Assembly (NCBI GenBank): GCA_025093985.1
Contig: JACAAK010000008.1
Location: 558,001-622,000 of the forward strand
From: Calvatia gigantea
Lineage: Eukaryota; Basidiomycota; Agaricomycetes; Agaricales; Lycoperdaceae
DNA: 64,000 nucleotides
Reading direction: 5' to 3'
Made by a program: the position numbers and the translations under genes
Shown here: in pieces, positions 23,470-34,355 of the stretch
Numbering within the stretch: position 1 is the stretch's first letter
How the letters are laid out: each line of letters starts with the position of its first letter
The notes under the pieces: model-generated
What the model saw: only the letters and a program-made list of their open reading frames with translations
Database searches by the model: none
Told to the model about the DNA's origin: nothing

Positions 23470-23864
23470 ATGAAGCTCACCGCTACTATCTTCACTGCTC
23501 TTTCCCTCACGCTTACTGCGACTGCCCAGACCACCAGTGCTGCTTCGGCCAGTCAGAGTGCCCAATCTGCACTCTCATCGTACGTCAAGTTTCAGCTTTT
23601 AAAATACAACACAAGTTATCTGACAGAGCGTTGTACAGTGCATCTTCAGCTATCGTTAGTGGCGTGTCCGCTGTATCCAGTGCTGTATCCGCCGCATCTA
23701 GCGTGGCCGTTTCCTCGGCAGCATCTGGCGCCGCTGGTGCTGGTGGTTCTGTCACTAGGTCTGCTACCGTTCCGTCTACTTCTGCACGAAATGCCGCAGC
23801 GGTCAACAGTGCCAATGGTGTAGTTGTTGGTTTGGCAGGCGCTCTTCTTGCCGCCCTGGTTTAA
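23470..23864 (+). CDS. Small Ala/Ser-rich secreted protein, likely GPI-anchored (copy 1)
   Basis: Exon 1 at 23470-23579 (110 nt) encodes a signal peptide, MKLTATIFTALSLTLTATAQ. Exon 2 at 23639-23864 was chosen by comparison with the paralogue (acceptor TTGTACAG); an upstream acceptor at 23626 keeps the same frame and adds four residues. The product is 111 aa and almost wholly Ala, Ser, Val, Gly and Thr after the signal. It ends in NSANGVVVGLAGALLAALV, a hydrophobic tail after small residues, as in GPI-anchor signals. It is probably a cell-wall or surface protein; the role is unknown. A C8 run lies just before the ATG. Confidence 0.8.
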
Positions 23865-24669
23865 AAACAGGCAATCTCGACATACTTCCTGCGGGCCTAT
23901 CCCCTGGGTTCCGTAGAATGCTATTCATGCTGTCGGATCACGAACACTTCCTATACCCGTCTGTGTTATGGTATTAATATCTTTTATGTCCGGACGCTGT
24001 ACCATTCCTATGACTGAACGAACTTGAACCTTTTGTTCAAAATCTGCTTTCATACTCCTGAGGCTCACACAATAACAGTTTCCGAGGATCATCGTTGTCT
24101 TGTTCTAAAACTGGCACACCACGAAAGATATTCTCGACCTCGAAGAAGAAATGCAGCTACGTTTTTTCTCCACGCCCTCCCACCCCCCAGGTTTTCAAAG
24201 CTCCGTGGCTGATTAAAGTACGTCATCGTGAGATTATGACAATGTATCTCCACAGCGGTTGAAGGGCCTACGATACAATTCGCATATCAGGCTAGCTGAC
24301 CTCCGATTAATCAGCTGACATACACAGAATAAACCGAGGGCCCCAAGATACGAAGCCGCCGGGATACTGAGAAGAGGTCTCTCAACACAAAACGTGGGCG
24401 ATCGAATCCAGCCAGGGGGTCGCTTTGTTTGGTCTGCTTATGTCTGTGGCTGCCTAAGTCTGGGCAAAGAGAGATTTATAGCTCGTTCTCCCAGGCATAC
24501 TTCCTACCACTCGTTTGGCAGATCAGTCACACATTTGCCCCACCCTTCTGATTGAGGGCATATTGACGCGAGTCATGCCTTGCGGATTCTCGGTATACAC
24601 ATAAAAAGGTCAATCCAGAGAACGTGATTTTCTGCGAGTCTTTTGTTTACGCCCTGCGGTAAGACAAGT
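23865..24669. other. Intergenic, presumed P450 upstream region
   Basis: About 800 bases with no supported gene. A CACATAAAAAGGTC sequence at about 24600 is TATA-like and lies some 70 bases before the P450 ATG. Confidence 0.4.
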
Positions 24670-26884
24670 ATGGGCTTTCATTCGCTCCGTGCCATCTTGG
24701 TTTCAAATGCACTCTCAGCATTTGTGAGCTAGATGCTATGGTTTTTGATTTATCTAACTGTCTTATAGTCCGCCCATGCCTACTTCCATCAACATGAAAA
24801 CCAGAACACGAAAGCATCCGTTCTCCTTCTCCTTCTCGCCCCAGGACTTCATATCAGATTCCTCCTGGACTTTTATCCCATAACACAGGCTATATTCATT
24901 GCACTCTTCGTTTACTATGGGACGTTGTTTACGTCCATCATTGCATACCGCCTATCTCCTTTCCATCCTCTCTACAAATACCCAGGACCACTCCTCTGCA
25001 GGATTACAAAATGGACGACTGTCTGGGTCCGGGAAGAAGCACATCATTGGATCAAGGACCTTCACAGCCGTTATGGTCCAGTCGGTCCGCACTGGTGAGC
25101 AATACCCCGTTCCATGGCGATCCCGCGTTCATGAGTATTCGATGTTCGATATTGAGGTCCGAACGAACTTTCAATACTAGATAAAGACCAGATACCCTTC
25201 ATCCTCGGGTCTCAAGGAATGCCGAAAGGACCCAGTAAGTCAAAAAGGGGTCTTCCAGCTTCAAGTTCGCTCTAACTGGAAACCATTCCGAACCTCGAAT
25301 CTATTCCGTTTTCGTCATCACTAATACCAGTTTGGGACGGCAGGCGATTTGGGACGAAGAGAGGCGAAAGATATGACAGCCTTATCGGTGTTCGCGATCT
25401 AGAAGAACATGCACGGCTGCGGAAACCATGGAATCGAGCTTTTGCCGCCGCACCCGTGAAGGGATACGAAGTGTTTCTGGTGAAACGAGTTAAGAAACTC
25501 GTTCAGGGCCTGGAGAAAACTTGTCGCAATTCCCCTGATGGCGTCGGGAAGGTTGACTTGGCGGAATGGTCGAATTACTTGACGTTCGACTTTATGGGAG
25601 ATCTTGCGTATGCTTCTGCTATGGCGATGGTACACTCATCCAACACCTGACCCCCCTTTTCAGGTTCGGTAGGTGCCTTTAATACCTTGGAGAACGGGGA
25701 CTCTGAAGGGTACATTCAGACGGTCCACAATGCGCTGGTGTGAGTCTCACCTACTCCTGCGACTAATTTTTCGTGCTGAACGCCAGTACCCAGGCTCCCG
25801 AGCATAACTCAACATGTCCCGTGGATTCTTCCCCTCGTCAAGAGGATGCCTGTCGTTAATACCGAAAGGGCCAATTTCATGGCTTTTGGGCAGGCTCAGG
25901 TGAAACGGCGACTGGGCCTCACCACAGTGCACCCTGATCTTTTCCACCACATGGTAAAGCACTTCTCTGATCTCGTGATCGCCTTCGGCGTTATTGGTAC
26001 TCATGGGTTGTAAGATCGAAGCAGCAGAAGAACATGATTATGGCACGGATCCAGAAGCACTCGTATTTCGGAATGCACTCCTGACAATTGTTGCGGGCTC
26101 TGACACGACAGCTTCTGTGCTAAGCAATGTCTTCTACTACCTCATGCACTATCCGACATGTTATGCGCGGTTGCGAGCAGAGATTGACGAAGCCCTTGGT
26201 AGTTCTGAATCTGTTGAGGTTGACAAGCTGACTAATCTGAGTTTCCTAAACGCGGTGATGTAAGCGTTTGGACTCGTTTTTTTTTTGTCCATTACTCATA
26301 CTTTCCCGCCAGGAATGAAACTCTGAGGCTTCAACCTGCTCTTCCGACTTATCTGAGCCGTGCGCCTTCCAAAGGCAGCGGGGGTAAAATGCTTGGGAAA
26401 TCCCTGTGCGTTTGTTTTCTGCCTGTCGCCAAAATAGAGTGTCACACCGAATTTCCTCTCACCTGTGCATCTTGTTCCCTCGCGCATGAGCTAATTTTTT
26501 TGGAACAGATGGATTCCCGAGGGCACCTCCGTTGTCGTCTCACCTTATGCTATGCATCGGGACCCGAGATATTTCTCTCCACGGCCTGATGACTTCTGGC
26601 CTGAAAGATGGCTCCGTAGCAACCACCTGAAAACCTCTGACAGCTCAGAACCATTTGTATTGGCGAGGGATGCATTCATCCCGTTCTCGGTAGGCCCGGC
26701 TAACTGCGCGGGAAAGCCCGTGGCGTTAATGGAACTGAGGCTTGCCATTGCTAACGTCATTCGGCGGTTCGATATCGCCTTTGATGATGATTATGATTCT
26801 AGCCGGTGGGAAAGGGAACTGTTGGATCATTTTGTGATGGTCAAAGGACAACTGAGATCAGCTCTCAGGGTGCGGAGATTGTAA
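24670..26884 (+). CDS. Cytochrome P450 monooxygenase, 9 exons, two +1 frame breaks
   Basis: Heme-thiolate monooxygenase, probably ER-anchored by the hydrophobic N-terminus. Exons 24670-24723, 24769-25094, 25157-25234, 25331-25607, 25664-25739, 25794-25953, 26015-26259, 26313-26405, 26509-26884. Removing one base near 25084 and one near 25671 gives 1683 nt, 560 aa, with all phases closed. Landmarks: proline hinge KYPGPLL; helix I AGSDTTAS; ExxR in NETLRLQP; HRDPRYFSPRPDDFWPERW; heme loop FSVGPANCAGKP with the Cys ligand. Substrate is unknown. The second break might be read as a splice problem, but no acceptor restores the frame. It sits between two inverted small secreted-protein genes. If the breaks are real, this is a pseudogene. 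Confidence 0.8.
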
Positions 26885-27108
26885 GCAGAAAGTTTAAATA
26901 GCCCGAATCTGATGAAAAAGACAGTTTCCCATGAAGGAGAATCAGTCCACTTCGACATTCTAAAACATCCAACGCCACCTAACCCATATTAATATCACAG
27001 ACGGGTATCAAAGAAGAGTGTTCGTGACACAAACAGCATGTACATGATTCAATAAGCTATGTAACAGTTCGAACATGAATGTGAAACATGATTGTTCGGC
27101 CTGTTTTT

Positions 27109-27518
27109 TTAGACCAAGGCGGCGAGGAGAGCACCTGCCAAGCCGACGGCGACACTGTTGGCACTGTTGGTGATTGCACCACTGCTTGGAGAAGCGGATG
27201 CGGCACCGCTTGCTCCAGAAGCAGCAGGCCCTGTTGCAGTTGCACTAGCAGCACCACTGGAAACAGCCGCAGAACCTGAAGCGACTGCGCTGGACGCGGC
27301 ACCCCCAGCACTGGAAGCAGCGGAGGCTGCACTGGAAAGGGCTGAAGTCGCACTGTACACCTTTTTGTGAGGAACTTGTAGTACAAAGCTGCAAGGAACT
27401 AGACATACGCTGAGGCTGCGGAAGACGCGCCGCCACTGGCTGCAGCGGAGCCGCTAGACTGAGCGGTAACGGCAAGAGCGAGGGAAAGAACGGTGAAGAG
27501 CGAGGTGGTGAACTTCAT
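27109..27518 (-). CDS. Small Ala/Ser-rich secreted protein, likely GPI-anchored (copy 2)
   Basis: Paralogue of the gene at 23470-23864 in opposite orientation. Exon 1 at 27409-27518 is again exactly 110 nt and encodes the signal peptide MKFTTSLFTVLSLALAVTAQ. Exon 2 is 27109-27352 (acceptor GTGTACAG). Total 117 aa. The mature part is Ala/Ser/Gly-rich and ends NSANSVAVGLAGALLAALV, nearly identical to copy 1. The intron position and phase are conserved. Likely a surface or wall protein; function unknown. Confidence 0.8.
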
Positions 27519-27569
27519 TATGGGCGAGGTCGTTAGGTAGATGAGAGAGTGGGAAGGTTACAGTGCAGG

Positions 27570-27619
27570 TTTTTATAGGTCCTCGAAAAGAAGCGGTGGA
27601 GCCTGCCTTAGAGTGACAT
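27570..27619 (-). promoter_or_regulatory. Core promoter of secreted gene 2: shared upstream element and TATA box
   Basis: On the minus strand ATGTCACTCTAAG (27607-27619) precedes TATAAAAA (27570-27577), about 52 bases before the ATG. It is the same pair as upstream of the paralogue at 23470, although little else outside the coding region is conserved. Confidence 0.6.
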
Positions 27620-29033
27620 GATACAAATTTGCATTGGGCGCCGCAAAAGAAGCATCCCATTCCCAAGGGGTTCACCATCGCTGGGAAGTCCATCGTTATT
27701 TGCATCAAGAATCATGTCGTGCGACATGATGGCGTTAGGTGGTGTTCTTGTGGAGGTAACAATCAAATCCGGCGATGGGTTACTCCTGCGGAAAAGGGAG
27801 CATTATCAACACCCTAATGGGAAAGAAGGCAGCGAACTGTGACCGAAACAATAACGTTGATGTGAACAGAGTGGAGCTATGGCGCTCCCAGGATGTAGAC
27901 AGGAATTGATCCCAGTATGAGGCCAGTGAACCCCTGTCCCAAATGCCCATCAATAAGGGTGCAAGCTGTCTATGGCCCTGCCCACGAGGCGGAAAAATAC
28001 TGTTGAAGATGGACGACAGTGGAGCGGTTCGCGTTCTGAAGCCTACGCTAGGTCGCTAAGGAAAGAGAGAAGAGATTAGGAAACCAATAAAATTCGAAAA
28101 TAGACCTTCACATGACACTCATCAGTAATGCAATGTGCCACGTCGCACAGATCACTCTTCCATCGGTACTCACGTCACCGAGCATAGTTTTCCAAGATCA
28201 AACATTAAACACCGACATACTGGAAAGTTTTCTGGGCAAAAATTTTACATGTATTTTTGGCAGACTGGACGCATCATTACACACAACACAGGCGAGAGCT
28301 TTGGGGTGAGGCTGATGTAATCACTCCTTCGCCAGGCCCTGTCCTCCAAACCCGGCCAGCAGCCAGCGCTCTGGCATCCTGTATCGTATAGCGACTTTGT
28401 GTGCGGTCGTCATTACGGCCCAGCGACCAGGAGTAGGAAGGATACAGAGCAGTTCTGCTCCTGGGTTATGATAGCAGGGAATGTAACACAGCCGCTCATC
28501 ACCATGAGACATTTCGACAAATTTGGTTCTCGCTACCTTCGGTCGACGTTGACCTTTCCTCCAGGGATGGGACAGAGCCAACGACAACGTGATCTTGTCT
28601 ACAGGCCTATTCCCTTCATTTCTACTGATAATGCTCACCACCATCATAGTCACCGAGGCCATGAAGTGCTGCAACTAAGCCACGGTAGGCAACCAAGCTT
28701 GGCTCGCGGCTTCATGGTTTTGCCTGGATACCATTGATGGCAGATGTCACCGCCCTCCCTTTGGCCACGCGGCCGCAAACTAAAAACATCCCATCCGGAA
28801 GGGCAGATCTGAGCATGTGTTTTCTACACTATTCTAATATTTCAAGCACTGAAGAGTATTGATTACCCACCAGAGAATCAACAACCCCTCTAAGGTCGAC
28901 TAGAGGGCATACCCAAGTCTGTGCTGTTTAGGTCATGCTGGTCATTTCTGGTAGCACCGGTTTACTTTGTTCAAGTCTGTTGCCGAATTCTACAATTCTA
29001 CACAGCTTCAAGTAAAGTTACTGCTAAGATACG
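27620..29033. other. Gene-poor stretch
   Basis: No gene is supported. Open frames of up to about 117 codons near 28320-28740 overlap on both strands and show no motif or splice structure. Confidence 0.4.
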
Positions 29034-29800
29034 ATGATCCGTTTACGTTCGTTGCAGGAATTTGCTACGTTTCGCCATGAGCGTGGCCGGTACTCCCGTA
29101 CTCAGCGTCAACCCTACCGCTCCAGGCTTTTGAGTTGCTCGGCCCTCTGTGCCCAGCAATCCTTTACGTGCTTCAAGGACTTGGCACTGGGTTCCGCCAC
29201 ACCCTTTAGAAATCTGCTCAAATTCATCAGGTTAACCCGATGATATCTTTCAATGAAGGCATCCGCATAAGTGGCTCAATTGTCGTCAGGTGTCACGACT
29301 CCCAGGACGTTACGTAAAATCCAAGATCATCAGGAAATTTGTTTCCAAAACATTACCCCTCCTGATCCTCTATCGGACGGCGCTGATTCTGGTGCGGAAC
29401 TCCAGATGTGCCACAAATCATCATCCAAATTCGTTTCCCTAATCAAACCCTCGCACGGGTTTCGCGTTATAGCTTCCCCTCTCGGCTTGTCCATCGAAGA
29501 ATCCAGTCCAGAGCGAAAAATCCACTCCCATGGAACACCCATCCAGACATTCCTCTGTGAAATTGCTTTTCCTAACCTGTACTATCTTCCCACACTACTG
29601 AAACCCCACCTTCTCAGGGCGTGAAGGTTTGCGTCACTTTCTACGTATCTTTGATGTTGCTCCAATCCGTGAGCTACGTTTATCCGCAATCTTCGCGGGC
29701 TCACCCAGTGAAGGGCACACAGTGTGACGTACAGGTGCCTATTCGAGCCAATTTGCCCTAGGTTTGAAGATTCTGGAACGTTCGCGTTTTTTGATTGCAA
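29034..29800 (+). pseudogene. F-box-like relic
   Basis: The segment SCSALCAQQSFTCFKDLALG followed by SATPFRNLLKFI (29130-29235) resembles the F-box region of agaricomycete F-box/LRR proteins, where a CSLVCRxW..R.HLF pattern is usual. A later open stretch at 29628-29720 reads HFLRIFDVAPIRELRLSAIF, like the repeats that follow such F-boxes. Frames change between the pieces, and I cannot assemble a start or a full gene. It may be a decayed member of the family. Confidence 0.3.
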
Positions 29801-30659
29801 AGTCTACCCTGGAGTGAGAGGGAACGCTGAGAAGAAATGTATGCCTTTAAATTGCGACCGACGGGAGACGTTCGGATGCGCAATGTGGTAGATCATTTGG
29901 AGCGCTTTGAGCGAGCCGAACACCCCGGGAGATTGATATTGCAATCTTGCTTCTGTTGTGATGAAGGACTATGCGCCTTCAGTTAAGAGGTTTTTGGTTT
30001 TAGCTACCAATCGGCGGTTGAGGCGGGGCCGTCGGGCTCATCAAACAAATATTACTTGGCATCGACATCCGTCGATGTTTATCAAAAAATCGGGGGCCCG
30101 TTGACCATTTCAGTACAGTAGTGCAGTCCAACCCAACGACGCTCTTCGGCAGTCGCCTAGGTGCCTTGATATATACATCTGACAGATCTAATACTATCTT
30201 CAGAGCAAAGCAGATGCTGGAAGTTTTCCTTGGTAACTGGTTTCATTTATAAATGACTGGTCACGGCAAAGTGATCTATAGGTGGAACAAGCACTTTATT
30301 TGAATGTACTGTTGCCTCCCGTATCGGCAACAGTTGTATTGGAGTGAAATTTTACAAATGAGATCCGGGTTTAACGGTCTACGTTTTCATCCCGCCGGCA
30401 AATGTTGCTCCAGACCTCTAATTGGGGGCTGAGTAAAATGAGTCGCTTGCCACAATGACCTTAGGATGAAAATATCGTCCCTATCACTTGTCAGCGGATT
30501 CAGACCAATGGTAGTTTCGATGAAATTAAGCATTGTTATTTTAAAAAAACTTTTTCTGGTTCGTGTTGCACATTGCTAGTGCAGCTTGGACCAAGGATTT
30601 GTCTTCATTTAAGCCAAAACAATGCCAGCTATCCATTTATCCACAACGCCTGAAATCCT
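29801..30659. other. Gene-poor stretch
   Basis: No open frame or motif I can support. Confidence 0.4.
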
Positions 30660-31240
30660 CCAAGTCATTCCGCCTGCTACATCTATCGCATAGTGTGCGC
30701 CCTGTCCCAAGCGGAGCGGCTCAAGATGTGGCATAATTAAGAGGAGGATCCTTGATTTCGTAAAACGGGAGACCACCGTCCTCCTGGTGGACAGAGGTGG
30801 GACCATGACCAGCGGTTCTGAAGACCTTCCGTGCGGTGAGTTACTCCGCCCCTTGATATTCAAACTCGGGACGGTGCGGGAACTCCATCGCTTTTATCCC
30901 CAGGCTCTCGTGATTGGTGTCGTCGATCAAACGGTTAATGAGCAACCCTTGTCCTGAAGAAGAGAAGGCGGCCTTGTACCAACACCTGGCGGCTGGCACC
31001 CAGTGTCGTTTAGGCGGGATTAGGTGCTCAATGTCAGTCAGTACAATATTGCTACTGTCCTGTGCGCACAATCGACACAGCTCCAACACCAAACTATGCA
31101 AGGGATTGACTGTGGTGACGACCTCGTTTGTGTTGGTTCTGTTTGCGTAGGCCTACTGCCGGTGTTATTTACCATCAGGTGATTTGACACTAGCAGCGCG
31201 GCGATTGACTTCATAAGGCCCTCCATGAATCTACATGCCA
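30660..31240 (-). pseudogene. Degenerate partial copy of the adjacent lectin-like membrane gene
   Basis: Pieces in different minus-strand frames match the C-terminal half of the gene at 31308-32283, in the same order. NHLMVNNTGSRPTQTEPTQT corresponds to DYLIVNSTDVAPTQT. RRHWVPAARCWYKAAF corresponds to RRHWIPALQYRHKAAL. SVHQEDGGLPFYEIKDPPLN corresponds to SRQEDSGIRFPMIGDLPPN. The extracellular domain and membrane helix are missing or unreadable. Frame shifts separate the pieces, so this is a decayed tandem duplicate. Confidence 0.7.
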
Positions 31241-31307
31241 ATAGTTTTCAAGTCATATACGTTTATGATGCAGCCCACACGGACACTTCTTGTCTGTTGG
31301 TGCAATC

Positions 31308-32283
31308 TCAATGCTTGGTATAATTAGGAGGAAGATCCCCGATCATGGGGAACCGGATACCACTGTCTTCCTGACGGCTAGGAATACCAGTAGAATCGTG
31401 ACCAACGGCTCTATCTAAAGATCTTCCGTTTGATAAATTCCTTTCTGCCCTGGAACTCGACTTAATCCTGCGTAGTGCATGAACTCCACCATTGTTATCC
31501 CTAAGTCCCCGTATTGCATGTTGTCGGTTGAATGGTTTAACAAGTAATCCCTGGTTTGCCCTCCTCCTGACCAAGGCGGCCTTGTGGCGGTACTGCAAGG
31601 CTGGTATCCAATGTCGCCTGAACAAGATCAGGCCGACAATGCCAGCTAATAACGCCAATGCTCCGAGAAGACCACCAATAACGGCTCCAACATTAAACGT
31701 GTGACCATTTGGTTGTGGTGTGGACCTCGTTTCCGCCGGCCCCGTTTGTGTCGATCCTACTTGTGTCGATCCAGCTCGTGTCGACCCTGCTTGCGTCGCC
31801 GTTGTCTGTGTTGGTGCAACATCGGTGCTGTTCACAATGAGGTAATCCAGAGTTAGAGGAGCGGTGTCGGACGACCCGAGGAATACGACTTCCAAATCGT
31901 GCTCGCCAGATGGAAATGTGGGGCTGGTGAAGAGTGCCTGATTCCGGAGATCAGAATTTGGGAATTGTAACCATGAGAAGGAAACAGGGTCTCCCCCGTC
32001 AATTGAGTAGTTCGCAGTTGCCACAAACCCATCACCGGGCGGGATATGCGCATACCAGCTGATAGAAACCCCTGAGAGATAAAAAATTCAAGGTCAAATT
32101 GAGTGCACACAATACAAGCAGTGACAGACCAGTGAACTTGTAAAGAAATTTGCTTCCTTGCTGAACTAGAAAAGGAGGCCCGTTGAATAGAGCGGTAGCA
32201 TTTTTTATACCTTGTTTCTGGGACCAGCCGGATCCAATGTAGGTTATGGATGGCTCGGCATCGTCCAGCATTCTGTAAGGCAT
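31308..32283 (-). CDS. Single-pass membrane protein with galactose-binding-like ectodomain
   Basis: A family common in Agaricomycetes. Exons 32130-32283 and 31308-32071 join in phase around a 58-bp intron (donor GTCTGT), giving 305 aa. The ectodomain pattern DDAEPSITYIGSGW, GVSISWYAHIPPGDG, NYSIDGGDPVSF and PLTLDYLIV is the beta-sandwich typical of these proteins. It is followed by a Ser/Thr/Gln-rich stalk with repeated STQxG units, one helix at about residues 179-202 (GALALLAGIVGLILF) and a cytosolic tail ending LPPNYTKH. The chosen start (32283) gives no signal peptide. A first exon with the signal may lie upstream, with an acceptor at TTACAG just after this ATG. Likely a plasma-membrane carbohydrate-binding or sensing protein; ligand unknown. 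Confidence 0.65.
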
Positions 32284-32799
32284 GATATCCGGTATAGCAA
32301 GTTAAGGCTTCGTTCTTCAGACAAGCGGGGTTGGGAGGGTATTCGTGAGTCCTTTGCAAAATGTTTGGGTTGTCGAGAAATCTAACATCACACGTAAGTG
32401 ACACCCTTGGATATGTTGCGACCTAAAAAAACTTCTCAACCATCTGAGGATTAACCCATGACAAGTGCTGGGCATCGAAAGTTCAGCACTTAGAAAAGTA
32501 CCCAAGGTTGACTGATGAACGGTTGCCGTCGTAGCTGCTAATTCGGTTGCGGTCTGATGATGGTGCAACTTGATGTTTGAACTTATGCAGTGATGAGGAG
32601 GCTGCTCAGGTGGCCTGTGATATGTGGTTGTGAAGGATATGGTTCACTTTGAGGCAAGATCTCAGGTCACTTCAAAAATCATGACCATTTAATTAACACC
32701 TGCGTTGTTGATCAAGGGGGGCCGCGGCAGAGGCCGACTCCCCACGGTTGAATTGGGCACGGGTGACCTGGTCAAATTGAACCTAGGGAGGATATAACC

Positions 32800-33560
32800 A
32801 TGAAGAAGATTGAAGTGGACAAGTTGCCTAGGTTTCCTGTCCACTCCTTTGGATCGGCAAGTTGTGTGGAGAGTTGGTTAGGCCTTGGGCTGGCAGCGGT
32901 TCAAGAATGGAAAAGGAATTGGTTGCCTGAGGAGTGCAGTTGTCCTGCTATACGGCGACTTTCGCTTGATTTTTTTATGCCCCTGTGTGTACGAACTCCG
33001 TAGAAAAGGAGGCCCGTTGGATAGAGTAGTCGCGTTTCTATCTTCTTATTGGCATGACGAACACGCAGAGCTGGAAGTACAAAGAACCCAAGAGTGATTG
33101 ATGTGGTATTCGTCCTGGCATCAATCCAATGATATGGATCAAAACGGTGAAACTTGGTGTTGAACTTGTCCATTGATAAAGAAGGCGGGCACCAACGCCC
33201 AGTCGTTCGTGCTTAAGTTGGCACGACTAAACCCTCGGATTGGGATGGTAAGGCGAATACCACACAAACCCCAGTCGGGATGTTGATCCTGGTGTAAGTG
33301 CATTCTGAAGGATGAAAAAGGGAATCAAGAAGAGGGGCAGGTCACTTGGGCACCACGTCTGCTTGACGCGATGCGCTGGGCCCTGGGTCTTAACCGGCAG
33401 AGGCTCAGGGAGAGAGAAAGCACGTGTTTCCCGGGAGGTGCAGTCGTCCCGCTATATGTTCTCAATGTCCCTACTAACGCAATTACCGCAGTTGGAAGTT
33501 TGATCTGAAAGTATCGAAGTTGAGCCGAGATTAGCGTATCTCCGCACCCATGCCTGCGTC
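32800..33560 (-). pseudogene. Upstream degenerate copies of the lectin-like gene region
   Basis: At 33003 the plus strand reads AGAAAAGGAGGCCCGTTGGA, matching AGAAAAGGAGGCCCGTTGAA at 32167, which is inside exon 1 of the gene at 31308-32283. Flanking words also match loosely. A further internal repeat is GAGGAGTGCAGTTGTCCTGC (32929) against GGAGGTGCAGTCGTCCCGC (33434). Together with the relic at 30660-31240, fragments of this gene lie on both sides of the intact one. Confidence 0.45.
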
Positions 33561-34355
33561 TAGCATTCTGATGGGGGGCTCGGTATAGTGTCAATTATGC
33601 TGTGTACGTTTATTTCCCATCTTGTTCATCTTGATCTCATTATCGAGTTTGTTGTTCTACAGGCGTTACAGTCCATTGATTCTGTTCGTGCAACTGCACC
33701 TGAGTGTTCGGCTGGAACTTCACATGTGAGCCTGTCATATGAGTGGTGTTCGTATACACGTACGTTGATTGGGCCTGAGATGATGGACTGATCAGATATG
33801 GGTGACCGTGCTGATCCAGTCGGCTGAGCAGAGGTGAACGTTTAAGTACAGTTGTCCAATGTACGCATCCAACGTAGCATCAACCCCTACTTATCCAAAA
33901 ATGGGACCCTTCGTAATTGTAACTCCGCGATTAGAACTTGAACCAAAAAACATCTCGTGTGTGGTCCGACATCTGAGAGGGCGGTTGCCTCGAGCCTTGC
34001 TGCGATGTAGGCTGGTGTCCGCCGCTTACCTCTGGCACGTCACAAACGAGAGTGGATGGATAATTCCGTACTAGAGCTCCAATTTAATTCGTTAGAGGTG
34101 CTGTGAGTGGAAGGAAAATGACAAGGAGGACCTTGGAGACAAGGTGTAGCGTGAGGGTCATATTCAGATCTCGATCGTTTCAGCCGATCAGGGTCACTAA
34201 ATATGGGTCAGTCCAAGCCGGCAATCGGCGTTGAAATTAATGAGGCCACTTGAATGGTCTTTGAAATAAGGAGACAAGACCGTGACCTTGTTTCCTCCTT
34301 TCCCCTCTGTCATCTTTTTGGTTCTTTGATAGAGTCCTCTGGTGGCAATAGTGGC
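33561..34355. other. Intergenic, presumed BAR-SH3 promoter
   Basis: No gene is supported. The 100 bases before the ATG at 34356 are pyrimidine-rich (TTTCCTCCTTTCCCCTCTG), a common feature of fungal promoters. Confidence 0.4.

Noticed and set aside
25740..25793. Apparent third frame break in the P450
   Set aside because: Using the acceptor TACCCAG ending at 25793 instead of the earlier GCCAG keeps the frame as ALVLPSITQH, so no break is needed.
28321..28737. Overlapping open frames on both strands
   Set aside because: Neither shows a motif, intron or composition typical of the neighbouring genes.
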